Assembly: GCA_036274675.1 (NCBI GenBank)
Contig: DASUFE010000039.1
Location: 1-32,442 of the forward strand
Reading direction: 5' to 3'
DNA: 32,442 bases
From: DASUFE01 sp036274675
GTDB lineage: Bacteria; Pseudomonadota; Gammaproteobacteria; HTCC5015
Part shown: positions 30,408 to 32,442 of the stretch, piece by piece
How positions within the stretch are numbered: the stretch's first letter is position 1
Layout: every line of letters starts with the position of its first letter
Program-made: the position numbers and the translations under genes
The notes under the pieces: generated by a model
What the model was told of the DNA's origin: nothing
The model's database searches: none
Seen by the model: only the letters and a program-made list of their open reading frames with translations

Positions 30408-32161
30408 GCATGATCCGGACACTCGCGGCGCCGGCGCTGTGCGCCGGGCTGTTGCTGTCCCCGGCTTTCGCCGGGCCGGCGCCATCGGCATCATCGGTTC
30501 CGCCGGAGCCGCCGCGCCTGACCGTCGATACTGCCTATGAACCGCCCCACGGCAGGATTATCAAGGTGCCGCGCGGCGGCGATCTGCAGCGCGCGCTGGA
30601 CGACGCGCGCGGCGGAGATATCATTACGCTGGAACCCGGGGCGGTTTACACGGGTCCCTTTACGCTGCCGGTCAAGCGCGGCGCGGCCTGGATCGTGGTG
30701 CGGACGGAGACGGCCGATAAACATCTTCCCCCGCCGGGCAAACGCATCGATCCATCCTATGCCCCCGCGCTGCCGAAACTCGTGGCCGCGCCGGATGAGC
30801 CTGTGCTGAGGACCGAAGCGGGCGCCCATCACTACCGCTTTATCGGCCTTGAAGTGCATCCCGCGGCGGACGCGGCGGCTTCGCCGACCCAGATGGCGCG
30901 CGCGGTGCGCAACCTGATCAAGGGAGGCGAGATTACCGACGCCCTGCGGTTTTCCAACCAGACCCTGGTGCAGCTCGGCGCGAACCGCCAGAACAGCGCT
31001 GAAGTGCCGCACCACATTATCTTCGACCGTTGCTACCTGCACGGCGGTCCGCGCGGCGCGCGCCGCGGCATCGCGCTCAATTCGAGCCATACCGCCGTCA
31101 TCGACTCCTGGCTCGCCGATTTCAAGACAGTGGGCGAGGATTCACAGGCGCTTGCGGGCTGGAACGGGCCGGGCCCGTTCAGGATCGAAAACAATTACCT
31201 GGAAGGCGCGGGCGAGAATGTGATGTTCGGCGGCGGCACGCCTTCGATACCGGAGCTGGTGCCCTCGGATATTGAGATCCACGGCAATCACTTCGCCAAA
31301 CCCCTGGCCTGGAAGGCCGGCGAACCCAATTACGCGGGAACGCCCTGGACGGTCAAAAATCTTTTCGAGCTGAAGAACGCACGCCGCGTACATGTCGCCG
31401 GCAACCTGTTCGAGCACAACTGGCTGCAGGCGCAGGACGGCTTTGCCGTGCTGTTCACGGTGCGTACCGAGAACGACGCGGTGCCGTGGGCGGTGGTCGA
31501 AGACGTGGCTTTCGAAAATAACCTGGTGCGCCAGAGCGCTTCGGGCATCAACATCATGGGGATCGACGACGGGTCGCGCGCCGGCAACGGCAGGGCGCGC
31601 CGCATCGCGATCCGGAACAACCTGTTCGACGAGATCGGCGGTGAACGCTGGGGCGGTCACGGCCGCCTGTTCCAACTGCTCGACGGGACCGAGCACCTTG
31701 AGATCACGCACAACACGGCGTTCCAGACCGACGCCATTATTTTCGGTGAGCGCTCGCCGCATCGCGGTTTCGTTTTCGCCGACAATATCGTCGAGCACAA
31801 CGAGTACGGGATCATCGGCTCCGGTTTCGGCAGCGGGCGCCCGACGCTCGAACGCTACTTCCCGCAGGCGGTGGTGCAGCGCAACGTGATGGTGAACGGC
31901 GCGGCCGAGCTGTATCCGGATGGAAACTTTTTCCCGCATTCCCTGGACGATGTGGGTTTCGTCGATCGCGCGAGCGGCGACTACCGGCTGCGCGCCGGCA
32001 GTCAGTACGCGCGCGCCGGCGAGGCCGGCGCCGCGGTCGGCGCCGATTTTGAACTATTGCGCGCGCAGCTCGGGTACCTGTGGCCCGCCGCGCGCCAGAA
32101 CCTGGCTGAGGAGAAACAATCATGGTCTATACAGTCCAAACAGTCGCCCCGCAGCAACTAG
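30404..32161 (+). CDS. Exported right-handed parallel beta-helix protein
   Basis: The 585-residue product starts with a clear signal peptide (MSMIRTLAAPALCAGLLLSPAFAG, cleavage near residue 23), so it acts in the periplasm or outside. The rest (about 50-545) is rich in short repeats such as IEIHGNHF, VHVAGNLFEHN, VAFENNLV, IAIRNNLFDEI and LEITHNTAF, the Asn-ladder pattern of a right-handed parallel beta-helix as in polysaccharide lyases, hydrolases and epimerases. The AlgG epimerase signature DPHD was not found. Placed after an AlgD-like gene and in a locus with a heparinase-like protein, it could modify or cut the EPS (inference). The start ATG overlaps the previous stop; ATG 30410 with GGTGGGAG is equally possible. 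It overlaps the next gene by 40 bases. Confidence 0.75.
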   Translation: MSMIRTLAAPALCAGLLLSPAFAGPAPSASSVPPEPPRLTVDTAYEPPHGRIIKVPRGGDLQRALDDARGGDIITLEPGAVYTGPFTLPVKRGAAWIVVRTETADKHLPPPGKRIDPSYAPALPKLVAAPDEPVLRTEAGAHHYRFIGLEVHPAADAAASPTQMARAVRNLIKGGEITDALRFSNQTLVQLGANRQNSAEVPHHIIFDRCYLHGGPRGARRGIALNSSHTAVIDSWLADFKTVGEDSQALAGWNGPGPFRIENNYLEGAGENVMFGGGTPSIPELVPSDIEIHGNHFAKPLAWKAGEPNYAGTPWTVKNLFELKNARRVHVAGNLFEHNWLQAQDGFAVLFTVRTENDAVPWAVVEDVAFENNLVRQSASGINIMGIDDGSRAGNGRARRIAIRNNLFDEIGGERWGGHGRLFQLLDGTEHLEITHNTAFQTDAIIFGERSPHRGFVFADNIVEHNEYGIIGSGFGSGRPTLERYFPQAVVQRNVMVNGAAELYPDGNFFPHSLDDVGFVDRASGDYRLRAGSQYARAGEAGAAVGADFELLRAQLGYLWPAARQNLAEEKQSWSIQSKQSPRSN

Positions 32162-32442
32162 CGCGGCGCAAGGCGCCCACCAGACTCAAGCTGGCATGGG
32201 TCGAGGAATGGATGAGTACGCTGGCGGCGGAAATGCTGCCGTACCTGGCGCGCCATCACGATGTCTATTACGTCACCACGGGGGATGAGGTGCCGGATGC
32301 GCCTTTCATCCGCGTGATCCGCACGCCGCGCCGCCCGACCATGAATCTCGCGGGCTTCGAGCTTTCGCGCGAGGTCAACCGGCTTTACAAGGACGGCCTG
32401 ATCGACGTCGCGCTGGTCTGGGCCAGCATCGGCTTCGGCCTT
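32122..32442 (+). CDS. Probable glycosyltransferase, N-terminal part (cut by window end)
   Basis: The frame begins at ATG 32122, eight bases after GAGGAG (32108-32113), inside the end of the beta-helix gene, and is open for 107 codons to the window edge. After about 20 leading residues the sequence KLAWVEEWMSTLAAEMLPYL, HHDVYYVTTGDEV and VALVWASIGFG matches the alternating strands and helices of the N-terminal half of GT-B glycosyltransferases. The catalytic C-terminal half is missing, so family and function remain provisional. Confidence 0.6.
   Translation, partial: MVYTVQTVAPQQLARRKAPTRLKLAWVEEWMSTLAAEMLPYLARHHDVYYVTTGDEVPDAPFIRVIRTPRRPTMNLAGFELSREVNRLYKDGLIDVALVWASIGFGL

Noticed and set aside
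30404..32161. Assignment of the beta-helix protein as AlgG epimerase
   Set aside because: The beta-helix repeats and the AlgD-like neighbour suggested it, but the DPHD motif is absent and other alginate genes (alg8, alg44, algK) are not seen.

Overview
The window is a stretch of high-GC DNA in which every convincing gene lies on the + strand, many with strong AGGAG-type ribosome binding sites and overlapping ATGA or TTGA junctions. The content is a large exopolysaccharide (EPS) biosynthesis locus. The gene set (undecaprenyl-phosphate sugar transferase, FemAB/BcsL-like GNAT proteins, polysaccharide deacetylase, two AsnB-like amidotransferases, an Stp1-like glycosyltransferase) resembles the exosortase/PEP-CTERM-associated EPS loci of beta- and gammaproteobacteria. 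That is my best guess for the organism. It is an inference from gene families and base composition; no rRNA or other phylogenetic marker is present, and neither an exosortase nor a PEP-CTERM protein lies in this window.

Layout. 1-75 is the tail of an upstream gene ending in a Gly/Tyr-rich stretch, possibly a tyrosine autokinase. 116-3986 holds the initiating sugar transferase, a Wzy/O-antigen-ligase-type membrane protein and a GT4 glycosyltransferase. 3983-11724 is the least familiar part: a standalone NRPS-type adenylation enzyme, a carrier protein, a flavin-reductase-fold protein, a divergent GNAT protein, two BcsL/FemAB-like proteins and a DegT-type PLP enzyme. 11747-14615 encodes a NodB-type deacetylase and a Wzx-type flippase. 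14936-18958 encodes a first AsnB-like amidotransferase and a methyltransferase-glycosyltransferase fusion. 19044-20777 encodes two exported proteins that share a repeated beta-rich module. 20816-22747 is an integral-membrane acyltransferase with an SGNH domain, followed by a likely terminator. 22913-28697 encodes a heparinase II/III-like protein, a putative 31-residue membrane peptide, a second amidotransferase and a GT4 glycosyltransferase. 29103-32442 encodes an AlgD-like nucleotide-sugar dehydrogenase, an exported right-handed beta-helix protein and the start of another probable glycosyltransferase.

How the parts may work together. The initiating transferase, flippase and polymerase-like protein fit a Wzx/Wzy-type pathway. 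At least three glycosyltransferases, and probably a fourth cut by the window end, would build the repeat unit. The AlgD-like enzyme would supply an activated uronic acid, probably GDP-mannuronate, and the AsnB-like enzymes could amidate such carboxyl groups. The deacetylase, acyltransferase and GNAT-like proteins would add or remove substituents, and the heparinase-like and beta-helix proteins could trim or modify the chain. The adenylation/carrier-protein group suggests that an amino acid or other acid is activated on a carrier and attached to the polymer or to a precursor sugar. That is the best candidate for something undescribed.

The intergenic gaps carry degenerate inverted repeats of a common type (GCAGAGACGC-like arms) at 9001-9215, 25138-25239, 27326-27419 and 28725-29026, plus a second motif at 12882-12904 and 28848-28870. 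No tRNA, rRNA, CRISPR array, transposase or integrase was seen.
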